A stretch of DNA of 34,541 nt, from contig CALGYL010000311.1 of NCBI GenBank assembly GCA_937934775.1, positions 1-34,541 on the forward strand, written 5' to 3'. The DNA comes from an uncultured Clostridia bacterium. Its GTDB lineage: Bacteria; Bacillota; Clostridia; Christensenellales; Aristaeellaceae. Under the pieces are notes generated by a model. That model saw nothing but the letters and a program-made list of their open reading frames with translations, was not told the origin of the DNA and made no database searches. A program made the translations under genes and the position numbers. Within the stretch, counting starts at the first letter, position 1. The number at the start of each line of letters is the position of its first letter. This document shows positions 22,530 through 30,409 of the stretch, piece after piece.

Positions 22530-23861
22530 TCAGACAATCAGGACCCGCGCCGGAGCCAGCCCCAGGGCGCGGCACTGATTCTTCAGTTCCTTGTCCAGTT
22601 CGGTGTAGATGGTGGCAATCAGCACCAGCGACTTCTCTTTCTCTTCCGCGGGCATCGCTTCCAGTTCCGATGGATGCAGGCAGCGGGCCCCCTGGATTTC
22701 CCGGCCCGCCATCTCCCGGTTGTTGTCCAGGAAGGAGACGCCCAGGTACCCTTCGCTGATCAGCCATCCATGCACATGGCGCGCATACCGTCCGGCGGGA
22801 AAGACAAAGAGGTTCGCGGGACGGACGCGGCCGACGCGGCCCAGGATGTCCTGCCGGACGGACCGGAACCAGCCTTTGAGCCCCGCCGCGTCCACAGGGC
22901 CCGCGCTCAAAAACGCTCCGAACCGCCGGAGGAACTCGGGTACGTCCTCCCGAAGGAGACAGCCGCAGTCCCCGACCTTTGAAAACTGTGACGCAACGGC
23001 GGACCAATCCCGGTCATCCCATGCGTCGAAGCTGCCCAGCATCAGCTTGAGTTCCTGATAGAGCTTGTCCAGGACAAAAAGCCGCCTGCCGCCCTGATAG
23101 GAACCCTGCTTGAGGAACAGAAGAAATTCAATCCAGCCCTGCGCGTTCCACAGCACCTTTTTGCGCGCCGCGCTCGAGGTGGAATCCTCCCGGGAACGGT
23201 AATGGTAGAACGGCGCTTCCAAAAGCGCAAAGGACCCGGCGGCAAACAGGATGCGGGTTGTGACCAGCGCGTCCAGGAGCGGGAAACTGCGGTTTTCCGG
23301 AAGGCTGCTTGCGAACAGATCATCGCCGGCCAGCGAGCGCCGGAACAGGTATCGCCAGTACGCCAGGTGAAAGGCCGGCACGGTGCGGAGGTAGGCGATG
23401 GCCGCCTCCGGACCACTGCCCTCCAGCGCTTCCCGGTCCAGTTCCGCGTCCCGGTAGGGCAGGCCCTGGTTCTGCGTGAAACAGGTAAAGCGCCCCATCA
23501 ATACATCCGGGTCCCGCGCCCGCAGGATTTCGCACGCGCGCGCAAGGTAGTCCGGCTCCAGGTAATCATCCCCATCGATGAACTGGACGAACGCACCCTT
23601 TGCTTCAATCAGCCCGGCCCGGTGCGCCCGATAGAGCCATCCCGGCGCCGGGAGCTCCAGAAGGCGTATGCGCCCCGGGCAGCGGCGCGCGTAGTCCCTG
23701 CAAATGGCGACGCTCCGGTCCGTGGAACCGTTGTCGACAAGGACGGCCTCAAAATCCGCTTCCCGCTGCGCGGCCAGGCTTTCAAGGCACTGGGCGATGT
23801 AGCCCTCCAGATTGTATACGGTGACGATGATGCTGATCAGCGGCGACTGTGCGTGCTCCAT
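22530..23861 (-). CDS. GT2-family glycosyltransferase with C-terminal Rossmann-like module
   Basis: A GT-A-fold inverting glycosyltransferase of 443 residues. The N-terminus has ISIIVTVYNLEGYIAQCLES, VDNGSTDRS (42-50), GLIEAKGAFVQFIDGDDY with the metal-binding DGDD (96-99), then a helical region. From about residue 348 a second domain starts with NLFVFPAGRYARHVHGWL, continues with VSFLDNN and GREIQGARCLHPSEL, and ends with KSLVLIATIY and a helix plus strand (ALGLAPARVLIV). This is the clearest copy of the module shared in the cluster and reads like a nucleotide-sugar or dinucleotide-binding Rossmann half. The start lies one base after the TGA of the preceding gene, so translation is coupled. 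Donor and acceptor are unknown. Confidence 0.82.
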   Translation of the reverse strand: MEHAQSPLISIIVTVYNLEGYIAQCLESLAAQREADFEAVLVDNGSTDRSVAICRDYARRCPGRIRLLELPAPGWLYRAHRAGLIEAKGAFVQFIDGDDYLEPDYLARACEILRARDPDVLMGRFTCFTQNQGLPYRDAELDREALEGSGPEAAIAYLRTVPAFHLAYWRYLFRRSLAGDDLFASSLPENRSFPLLDALVTTRILFAAGSFALLEAPFYHYRSREDSTSSAARKKVLWNAQGWIEFLLFLKQGSYQGGRRLFVLDKLYQELKLMLGSFDAWDDRDWSAVASQFSKVGDCGCLLREDVPEFLRRFGAFLSAGPVDAAGLKGWFRSVRQDILGRVGRVRPANLFVFPAGRYARHVHGWLISEGYLGVSFLDNNREMAGREIQGARCLHPSELEAMPAEEKEKSLVLIATIYTELDKELKNQCRALGLAPARVLIV

Positions 23862-23862
23862 T

Positions 23863-24813
23863 TCAGCGCTCCAATCCGTAGGCTTCCATCAGGCGCCGCT
23901 CCCGAGGGGTCAGCCACGGCGCGCGCAGAAATTCTTCCGCGTTCCGCCGGAGCGTCCGCTCCATGACCTCCCGCTGCGCTTCGCATCCGGGGCCCTGCCC
24001 CAGACGGATCTTTTCCACCATGGAGATCATGTAGGACCAGGCGGCGTAGCGGACGTGCGCCGCTTCCTCGGGCACGTGCCCGGAAATGTACGCGACGCGG
24101 TCGCTTTGCATCCGCAGGTATTCGTCCAATAGTTCCGGCCAGAGGATGTTCTGATCCAGAAAGGCGGTGGTATTGCCGCCGAATTTCCGGAACCAGTAGG
24201 TGGGCTTGCCGTGCGCCGCCGCGCGCCGCACATTGGCCATCAGGCGGTAGGTCACATGCGTATCGTCGATGATTTTGCCGGGCACATACCGGATCCCCTC
24301 GTAGACGGACGCGCGGTAGAGCTTGGTAGCGGGCGCGGTGTGGAATTTCTCCCGCTTGAGAAACTCGGATACGGCCTCTTCCCTGTTCCAGACGTATTCG
24401 CCGTCAAACCGGTACTTGACGCGGCGCTCTCCGCCCACCTCGTCCCCGCAGCCGGAAATCGCCACGTCCGCGTCGTGCCGGGTGATCAGATCGTAGAGAA
24501 GCGAAAAGTGGTCCGGCTCGCAAAAGTCGTCGTCGTCCAGCTGGATGAGGAATTCCCCGGCCGCGGAATCGATGCCGAGGTTCCGCGCGGGGGCCGGGCC
24601 GTGGTTTTCTGGCATGGTCAGAAGCCGGATGCGGCCGTCCATTTCCGCGTACCTTCGGCACACGTCCGGGGTACGGCCGTCGGTGGAACCGTTGTCGATC
24701 AAAACCAGTTCAAACGAGCGCATCCGCTGCGCAAGAACGCTGTCCAGCATGCGCGGCAAAAAATCCGGCCGGTTGTAGGCGAGCAGGACGGCGCTGAGCG
24801 GAACCGATGCCAT
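23863..24813 (-). CDS. GT2-family glycosyltransferase (single domain)
   Basis: A compact 316-residue GT2-type transferase: LSAVLLAYNRPDFLPRMLDSVLAQ, LIDNGSTDGRT (38-48), HGPAPARNLGIDSAAGEFLIQLDDDDF with the metal-binding Asp cluster at 93-96. FLKREKFHTAPATKLYR and IIDDTHVTYRL follow, the latter the probable ED-like catalytic region. Unlike several neighbours it has no Rossmann-like tail; the C-terminus is helical and ends in RRLMEAYGLER. ATG 24813 follows GAGGAG by eight bases. A 68-base gap to the cytidylyltransferase gene holds nothing recognisable. Confidence 0.82.
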   Translation of the reverse strand: MASVPLSAVLLAYNRPDFLPRMLDSVLAQRMRSFELVLIDNGSTDGRTPDVCRRYAEMDGRIRLLTMPENHGPAPARNLGIDSAAGEFLIQLDDDDFCEPDHFSLLYDLITRHDADVAISGCGDEVGGERRVKYRFDGEYVWNREEAVSEFLKREKFHTAPATKLYRASVYEGIRYVPGKIIDDTHVTYRLMANVRRAAAHGKPTYWFRKFGGNTTAFLDQNILWPELLDEYLRMQSDRVAYISGHVPEEAAHVRYAAWSYMISMVEKIRLGQGPGCEAQREVMERTLRRNAEEFLRAPWLTPRERRLMEAYGLER

Positions 24814-24881
24814 GCAGTCTTCTCCTCTTGGCTTTTTGACGTTCTTCAGGGTGCCGGCGCTGTGAAAGCGTCTTTATTCGG

Positions 24882-25664
24882 TTATTCTTCCCAGAGCATC
24901 CAGGGCGCTTTTCCGGTCGACCAGATGTCTTCCAGCTCCAGTTTGTCCCGCAGGGTGTCCATGCAATGCCAGTACCCCCGGTATCGGTAGGCGCAGAGCT
25001 TTCCGTCCGCGCTCAGCCGCTCCAGCGGGTCCCGCTCCAGAATGGTGTTGTCCCCGTGCAGATAGGAGAAGATCTCCGGCTCCATGACCATGTACCCGCC
25101 GTTGACCCACCGGCCGTCCTCGACCGCCTTTTCGGTAAAACCGTTCACGGCGCTGGTCTGCTCGTCGATTTTCAAAACGCCAAACCGCCCGCCCGGCTGA
25201 ACGGCCGTCAGCGTGACGCTCTTTTTCTGGGCGCGGTGGTAGTCGATCAATTCCGGAATGTTCAGATCGCTCACACCATCGCCGTAGGTAAAGAGGAACG
25301 GCTCGTCCCCGATATAGTTTTGAACGCGCGCCAGGCGTCCGCCGGTCAAGGTGTTCAGGCCCGTATTGACCAGCGTAACCCGCCACGGCTCCGCGATGTT
25401 TTGGTGGATGGTCACCTTGTTGTTGTCGCAAAAGTCAAAGGTCACATCCGACATGTGCAGGTAATAGTTGGCGAAGAATTCCTTGATCATGTGCCCTTTG
25501 TAGCCCAGGCAGATGATGAAGTCGTTAAAGCCGTAATAAGAGTACCCTTTCATGATGTGCCAAAGGATGGGACGGCCGCCGATTTCAATCATCGGTTTGG
25601 GTTTGAGCTGACTTTCCTCGCTGATGCGGGTTCCATGCCCGCCGGCCAAAATGACAACCTTCAT
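24882..25664 (-). CDS. rfbF: Glucose-1-phosphate cytidylyltransferase
   Basis: Makes CDP-glucose from CTP and glucose 1-phosphate, the entry step to CDP-3,6-dideoxyhexoses. The 260-residue protein has the pyrophosphorylase signature MKVVILAGGHGTRISEESQLKPKPMIEIGGRPILWHIMKGYSYYGFNDFIICLGYKGHMIK-like N-terminus (positions 1 to about 60; key residues G8, G9, R13, K22, K24), then FTYGDGVSDLNI with the metal-binding Asp, VNGGYMVMEPEIF and the C-terminal GYWHCMDTLRDK. These features are those of RfbF/DdhA and not of glucose-1-phosphate thymidylyl- or uridylyltransferases. The frame is open to 25718, but ATG 25664 follows a perfect GAGGAGG. The expected partner, CDP-glucose 4,6-dehydratase (RfbG), is not in the window. 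Confidence 0.88.
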   Translation of the reverse strand: MKVVILAGGHGTRISEESQLKPKPMIEIGGRPILWHIMKGYSYYGFNDFIICLGYKGHMIKEFFANYYLHMSDVTFDFCDNNKVTIHQNIAEPWRVTLVNTGLNTLTGGRLARVQNYIGDEPFLFTYGDGVSDLNIPELIDYHRAQKKSVTLTAVQPGGRFGVLKIDEQTSAVNGFTEKAVEDGRWVNGGYMVMEPEIFSYLHGDNTILERDPLERLSADGKLCAYRYRGYWHCMDTLRDKLELEDIWSTGKAPWMLWEE

Positions 25665-25825
25665 GGAACGGACCTCCTCATGCTTGATCGCGCCATCCCG
25701 CGCGCCCGGATGAAGCAAATCCCCCTAAACAATCTTCGATCAGCCGCGCCGTTTCCTCTTGATCGGCGCGGCCCTGCGGGCTGCGCGCCCAAAGGGGCAC
25801 GCGCACCGCGAACGGCCGGCATCCG

Positions 25826-27376
25826 TCAGGACAGATCCTTCATAACGCTCCATAAAAGCAGCTGCATTTGCGCATCGTTCGGCCAAAGGGTTCGCGCCGT
25901 ATGGCACAGGGCGGCGGCCAGTTCCCATTCCTCGACCAGGACGGCCATCTGTATCCGGTGGTACAGGGCGCAGGAATTGAGCGGGCTCAATTTTACGATC
26001 TGCTCGATCAGGTCGCAGACCCCGGCGTAATCCTCCGCCTGAAAACACGACGCTAGACGGCTTTCCAGGGCCTTGACCGCGTCCGTGTCGTCCTGCCCGG
26101 TAATCTCGTCGGCCCATACGTTGAACGAGGACTTGGCGGCGGTGTAATACGCAAGGTTGGCCGCCACGATCTCAAAGCCCTTGGTCTGAATCTTCAGCGC
26201 GGACATCATGGCGAGGCCGAGGTAGTTTTCGTTCACGGGATCGGACAGACAGCCGACCAGCAGGGCGGGCAGCACCTGGTTGGCGGGGTTCTGGCCGTAC
26301 AGGATGAGAAAATAGCGCAGGCGCACCAGATACGACGCATACAGGGTGTAATCGGAGGACTCCCGCTTACAGACCGCCTGCGTATACTCCAGCGCGGTTT
26401 CCAGAACTTCCTTTTCCGCGTCGCGGATGTAGCGCGCCAGCACAGCGCTGTTAAAGGTCGCGGCCAGCCAGCCCAATTGCTTGTGGGGGGAAGCGTCGCG
26501 GGCCGAGAGAAGGCCGGGGAGGTATTCCTTGATGTAGGTCCAGTTCAGCAGGTTCAGGAAATTGCGGTTTTCCTCGCTCATCGCCTGAAAAGCCGTGAGC
26601 GTCTCGTTGCCTTCCTCCCAAAGGTTCTCCGCCTCCAGAAGGCGCGAGTTGTTCGGCGCCCGCATGGCGGCGTAGCTGGAAGCGGCGTGCAGCCTGAACT
26701 GGTACAGCGGCTCACACACGCTGGAAAATCCCCCGCACCGACGCATGTACCGGAGCATGACGGATGTGTCCATAAACAAATGGGTAACAATGTTCCGCCA
26801 CGCGTAATCATAATGCTTCAGGAAGAATTCCGCGCGGAAGAGCTTCCCCCACCACGGCCGGAATGCGTTGTAGAAGGTGACAAAGTCCTGTTTAACCAGG
26901 CGGCGGTCCCGCATGAGGTCGTGGGACAGGACCGCCGGCGGCATGCGGCTGCCGGTGATTGCTTCCTCGCAAATGAAATTCGCGCCGCAGGCCACGATGT
27001 CCAACCGGTTTTTGGCGGCGCGCCGGACCATTTTTTCGGCAAAGGACAGGTCCAGCCAGTCGTCCGAATCCACAATGGTCACGTATTCCCCCATTAGATC
27101 GCCTTCGGGGATGGGCCAGACGGAGATGACACCGTCCCGGATCAGGTAATGTCCCGCATCGTCATACCAGTTTTTTTTATTATTAACAACGTGCAGCCTG
27201 GGGTCCTCCCGGGCGAGCGCTTCAAGAATGCTCCCCGTCTGATCCGTGGAACCGTTGTTGCGCACAAACAGGTTGATGTTTTTTTCGGTCTGATTGAGAA
27301 CGCTTCTGACCGCCTGCTCCACATACCGCTGCGAATTGTAGGCGATCATCAAAAAAGTGATGAGAGGTCTGGGCAT
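25826..27376 (-). CDS. GT2-family glycosyltransferase with helical/TPR-like C-terminus
   Basis: A 516-residue transferase, the first gene of the main operon. The GT2 domain includes ITFLMIAYNSQRYVEQAVRSVLNQT, VRNNGSTDQTGS (38-49) and YVTIVDSDDWLDLSFAEK with the metal-binding DSDD (103-106). HLFMDTSVMLRYM near residue 200 takes the place of the catalytic acidic region. Roughly residues 290-516 are almost entirely helical. The last 60 residues read like one or two TPR units (CALYHRIQMAVLVEEWELAAALCHTARTLWP), which could hold a protein acceptor or partner. ATG 27376 follows GGGAGGA by seven bases. Transcription is expected from the promoter near 27660, through the MITE-like element. Confidence 0.78.
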   Translation of the reverse strand: MPRPLITFLMIAYNSQRYVEQAVRSVLNQTEKNINLFVRNNGSTDQTGSILEALAREDPRLHVVNNKKNWYDDAGHYLIRDGVISVWPIPEGDLMGEYVTIVDSDDWLDLSFAEKMVRRAAKNRLDIVACGANFICEEAITGSRMPPAVLSHDLMRDRRLVKQDFVTFYNAFRPWWGKLFRAEFFLKHYDYAWRNIVTHLFMDTSVMLRYMRRCGGFSSVCEPLYQFRLHAASSYAAMRAPNNSRLLEAENLWEEGNETLTAFQAMSEENRNFLNLLNWTYIKEYLPGLLSARDASPHKQLGWLAATFNSAVLARYIRDAEKEVLETALEYTQAVCKRESSDYTLYASYLVRLRYFLILYGQNPANQVLPALLVGCLSDPVNENYLGLAMMSALKIQTKGFEIVAANLAYYTAAKSSFNVWADEITGQDDTDAVKALESRLASCFQAEDYAGVCDLIEQIVKLSPLNSCALYHRIQMAVLVEEWELAAALCHTARTLWPNDAQMQLLLWSVMKDLS

Positions 27377-27406
27377 TCGTCGTATCCTCCCGGTTCATCA
27401 GTGCTG

Positions 27407-27595
27407 ATACCAATTTCAAACATGAATGCGTCGTCGTTGGGGTGCTTTTCGCGCAGGGCGTTGTCGCTCTCCGCTTTGGCGTAGCGTTGCATTTCACGCC
27501 GAAGGCGTATCCCGAAGGGGCGCCTCGCTCCGGCTCCTGGCCCTGCATCGAAAATCCCTCCCCGCTTTGGATGCATTCATGTTTTGCATTGGTAT
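27407..27595. mobile_element. MITE-like element, 189 bp, with 26-bp terminal inverted repeats
   Basis: The ends 27407-27432 and 27570-27595 are inverted copies of each other with 22 of 26 positions identical (conserved blocks ATACCAAT and AAACATGAATGC). The interior is GC-rich and includes no credible gene; the short frames across it on both strands are not convincing. No clear target-site duplication was found at the edges. The element lies in the 462-base gap between two glycosyltransferase genes, in the leader of the main glycan operon. A non-autonomous transposon remnant is the best explanation, but a large structured RNA or regulatory hairpin cannot be excluded. Confidence 0.55.
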
Positions 27596-27657
27596 TCGTC
27601 AAAAGATCCGAATCCGAATGGCCCCGCCGTTTTCGCGCTTGTCAGCCTGCCATAATG

Positions 27658-27666
27658 ATTATACCA
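27658..27666 (-). promoter_or_regulatory. Extended -10 promoter of the main glycan operon
   Basis: On the - strand TGG is followed by a perfect TATAAT (+ strand 27658-27663). No strong -35 is at the proper distance, which is acceptable for an extended -10. The transcript would begin near 27651, cross the MITE-like element and reach ATG 27376 after about 275 bases. It would cover eleven genes down to 12759. Confidence 0.5.
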
Positions 27667-27838
27667 TACTCCCGCGTTGGTGAAATCGACATTTATCGCG
27701 GAACGGGTGATCTGCCCATGCGCATGGACCAAGCCGCGAATGGGAAACCCGGGGGCGGGACCCGCTGAAACCGCACCAGGCGAGCCATGGCACGCCCGCG
27801 CGGTCCCCGCAGCGCGTCCCTGGCTGGACCCGGGCGGC

Positions 27839-30085
27839 TTACGGATCCAGCAGCCTGTACAGCCTGGCGATGTCGGGGTCGCCGGGCAGGATCTGTCTCA
27901 ACTGATCCAGCACATTCCTCGCGTTTTGATGGTCGCCTTTCAGGATGAACTCCGTGACGACGCCCTTCAGCCGGACGGCCAACTCCTCAAACTGCGCCTT
28001 CGGCGCGTTGTTCTCCCGTTCGATCCGGCTTTCCAGATTTTTCATCATCATCTCGATAAAACCCACCAGGTCGCTCCTGAGATGGAGCGCCTTTCGCAGC
28101 ATCCGCACCTCGTTCGCCCGGTCTCCCTTTGCATCGCATTCGACGGATTGTTTCAGATAAAAGGCCGCTCGTGCGTCGGAGTCCAGATAATTGCTTCGTT
28201 CCTCGGTGAAGTTCTCGGGGTTAATCAGCGCGAGGCTGTACGCAACCAGGCGGTCGATGTACCGGCGGAAATCATCCGGTCGCGCCGCGTCATCCTGCGC
28301 GCCGCTCTCCCGGAGCGTTTTCATCGTGAGCGCGTTTTCAAGCGACAGAACCTCCGGAGAATCCTCTGAGAAGCATCCTTTGAGATCTTGAAGGATGCCG
28401 CGTGCCTGGTCTAGCGGGCAGGCGTCGGCAAGCAGGCGCATGCCGGTGTCCCAGGAACCGATGCCGATTTTGCCCGCACATTTTAAAAGGCTCAGGCCGT
28501 TTCGGTGCGCCATCGGCAGAACTTCCTGCGCAAAGCCCGCGTCCTCAAGGCCTAGATACCGGTCGAAAAGCGCTTCCAGCCGCGCTGTGTCGCCCGCTTT
28601 TTCGGCGGCGCGCATCTTGAGAAGGATGATGAAGGGCGCGTCCAGCGGCAGGCCGGTGAGAAAATCGGCCAGCCGGACCTGGTCCTCATACAGCACGACC
28701 GGCTCCAGATAGGACTGGACGGAATCCAGAAAACACGAAAGACTGCCGTCTTTTTCAAGGTGAGGCCCAATCAGGGAATACAGCGTGCCAAGCGAATCCG
28801 TCCTGGCCGCAAGCCGAACCATCGGCGTCATGCATTTCTCAAGGATCAGATGGCCCTTGCCCGGATTTTGGGATATTCTGCGGATGTAGGCCCAGCCGCG
28901 CCCTTCGTCGCCCCAATTGACGGCCCGCTTCAAGCCGGATTCCATGATGGAAGCGCGGCTGGATTCCAGCATGCACGCGCCCAAAGACAACATCTGCTGC
29001 GCGGCCAGTTTGTCCGGATCGGCATCCAGAATGTCCAGCCAATGAAAATACGCATCCACGTTTGAAAGCAGCGCTTCGGAGTCGGGAAACGCAAAATCGC
29101 ATTCGCCCAGAAGAAAGCAGATGCCCGCCTTGGCCAGTTCCGAAACGTCGTCGCGCCGCAGAAGGCGCTCGGACCGGTCCGGAATTTCTTTCCATTTTTT
29201 CTCGGAAAGAAGCACATGGATGTAGAAGTAGGCCATCGCGGAACGGTAATTGCTGACCTCCAAAAGGGCGCTCCGCTCCAGACCTTCGCATAGGAGCTTC
29301 TCCGCCTTTTCATATTCGCGCAGGCGGATGAGCTCCTGCGCCAGGTGCACGACGGCGCGCGGATAGCCCGGCTGCTCCGCAAGCATGTTTTCAAGGGCCC
29401 GGACGTTCCGCCGACAGTGCCTGTCAAAATCCTCCCGGTTATCAAATACGTAGCCGTAATGATGCACAAACGCGTCCAGGGTTTTGATGCGCGGCTTCGC
29501 GCCGACCAGGTATTCGTGAATCCTGTCCTTGAAATGGAGCCCCTCGTTCCGGCGGACCATCCGCTCGACATAGCCGTCCGAATACATCCGGCCACCGCGG
29601 TCGGCGTAGTTGCGCACCCGGTACAGGCAGACGCCGTATCGGGGGTCATCCGTTTTGAGGAAATCGACGATGGCGGACACATCCTCAAACCATTCGTCGT
29701 CATCCAGATACAAAAACCATTCGCCCTTCGCCCGTTGAAGTCCCGCGTTCCGGGCGGCGGCAAAATCATCGCACCAGTCGAAACGCACGATTCGGTCGGT
29801 ATATTCCCGGGCCACGGCCAAAGAGCCGTCGGAGCGCTCCGGGCCGACGGTGTCGACCACAATCAGTTCGCTGGGCACCGCGTCCAATAGCGGCTTTACG
29901 GAGTTCAGGCATTTGCGTACGGTGTCAATCCGGTTGGAAACCAGGACCGATACGGTCAGCCTGATGGGATTTTTCACAATGGGCACGGCGCTTTTCTCAA
30001 TCGGCGCGTTTTCTTTGGAAGCCGCCGCGGCCTGGGGGTTCGTCCTGCCGCCGCGATGGACGGGCTTGGGAATTTTCTTGCCCAT
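27839..30085 (-). CDS. GT2-family glycosyltransferase with TPR-like repeat region
   Basis: A 748-residue protein. Residues 1-40 are rich in K, P, A, R and N and probably disordered. Residues about 41-250 are a GT2 domain: LTVSVLVSNRIDTVRKCLNSVKPLLDAVPSE-type start, VVDTVGPERSDGS, FDWCDDFAAARNAGLQRAKGEWFLYLDDDEWFED with the metal-binding Asp cluster at 128-130, and FKDRIHEYL. The remaining 500 residues are helical and TPR-like (for example PRAVVHLAQELIRLREYEKAEKLLCEGLE). This GT2-TPR layout is, from memory, common in Clostridia for protein-modifying glycosyltransferases, including those near flagellin or of the SunS type. The frame stays open far upstream, but ATG 30085 follows GGGAGG and begins the conserved part. 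The gene has its own promoter at 30173-30202 and no obvious terminator. Confidence 0.8.
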   Translation of the reverse strand: MGKKIPKPVHRGGRTNPQAAAASKENAPIEKSAVPIVKNPIRLTVSVLVSNRIDTVRKCLNSVKPLLDAVPSELIVVDTVGPERSDGSLAVAREYTDRIVRFDWCDDFAAARNAGLQRAKGEWFLYLDDDEWFEDVSAIVDFLKTDDPRYGVCLYRVRNYADRGGRMYSDGYVERMVRRNEGLHFKDRIHEYLVGAKPRIKTLDAFVHHYGYVFDNREDFDRHCRRNVRALENMLAEQPGYPRAVVHLAQELIRLREYEKAEKLLCEGLERSALLEVSNYRSAMAYFYIHVLLSEKKWKEIPDRSERLLRRDDVSELAKAGICFLLGECDFAFPDSEALLSNVDAYFHWLDILDADPDKLAAQQMLSLGACMLESSRASIMESGLKRAVNWGDEGRGWAYIRRISQNPGKGHLILEKCMTPMVRLAARTDSLGTLYSLIGPHLEKDGSLSCFLDSVQSYLEPVVLYEDQVRLADFLTGLPLDAPFIILLKMRAAEKAGDTARLEALFDRYLGLEDAGFAQEVLPMAHRNGLSLLKCAGKIGIGSWDTGMRLLADACPLDQARGILQDLKGCFSEDSPEVLSLENALTMKTLRESGAQDDAARPDDFRRYIDRLVAYSLALINPENFTEERSNYLDSDARAAFYLKQSVECDAKGDRANEVRMLRKALHLRSDLVGFIEMMMKNLESRIERENNAPKAQFEELAVRLKGVVTEFILKGDHQNARNVLDQLRQILPGDPDIARLYRLLDP

Positions 30086-30172
30086 GACAGCCTCCCTGTT
30101 ACATCTCATCCCGCGCGGCGACCGCCTTGCGCGCCGCGGACTATGACACGCACCCCGCACGCCGTTACCGTA

Positions 30173-30202
30173 TATATCGGCGTCTTCTACTATATATTCC
30201 AA
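30173..30202 (-). promoter_or_regulatory. Promoter of the TPR glycosyltransferase
   Basis: On the - strand TTGGAA (+ 30197-30202), an 18-base spacer and GATATA (+ 30173-30178) precede the start at 30085 by about 85 bases. The surrounding AT-rich stretch stands out against the GC-rich neighbourhood. The 324-base gap 30086-30409 contains this and the oppositely directed promoter below. Confidence 0.4.
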
Positions 30203-30251
30203 TTCACCGGGCGATTTCCTTCGGGCGGCGCCGGGGAAACGGGCAACGCGC

Positions 30252-30280
30252 TTGTCGCCGCATACGCGGCGTGTTACAAT
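30252..30280 (+). promoter_or_regulatory. Promoter of the flavoprotein gene
   Basis: TTGTCG (30252-30257), a 17-base spacer and TACAAT (30275-30280) make a good housekeeping promoter, 130 bases before ATG 30410. Confidence 0.55.
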
Positions 30281-30409
30281 AATAAACAGGCCTATCGGTG
30301 TGCGCGGGGAGGGTGCGGGGTCTGCCGCGCAAAGGGAACGCCGCCTAAGAAACGCGCGGCGCGTAACCATCGCGTCAACCAATACGGCGAAGCAGAGTGG
30401 AGGCGGAGC

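Noticed and set aside
27222..27768. Short frames on both strands across the MITE-like element
   Set aside because: They lie in repeat DNA, overlap a glycosyltransferase start or have no ribosome binding site, and have no domain. They look like typical spurious frames in dispersed repeats.
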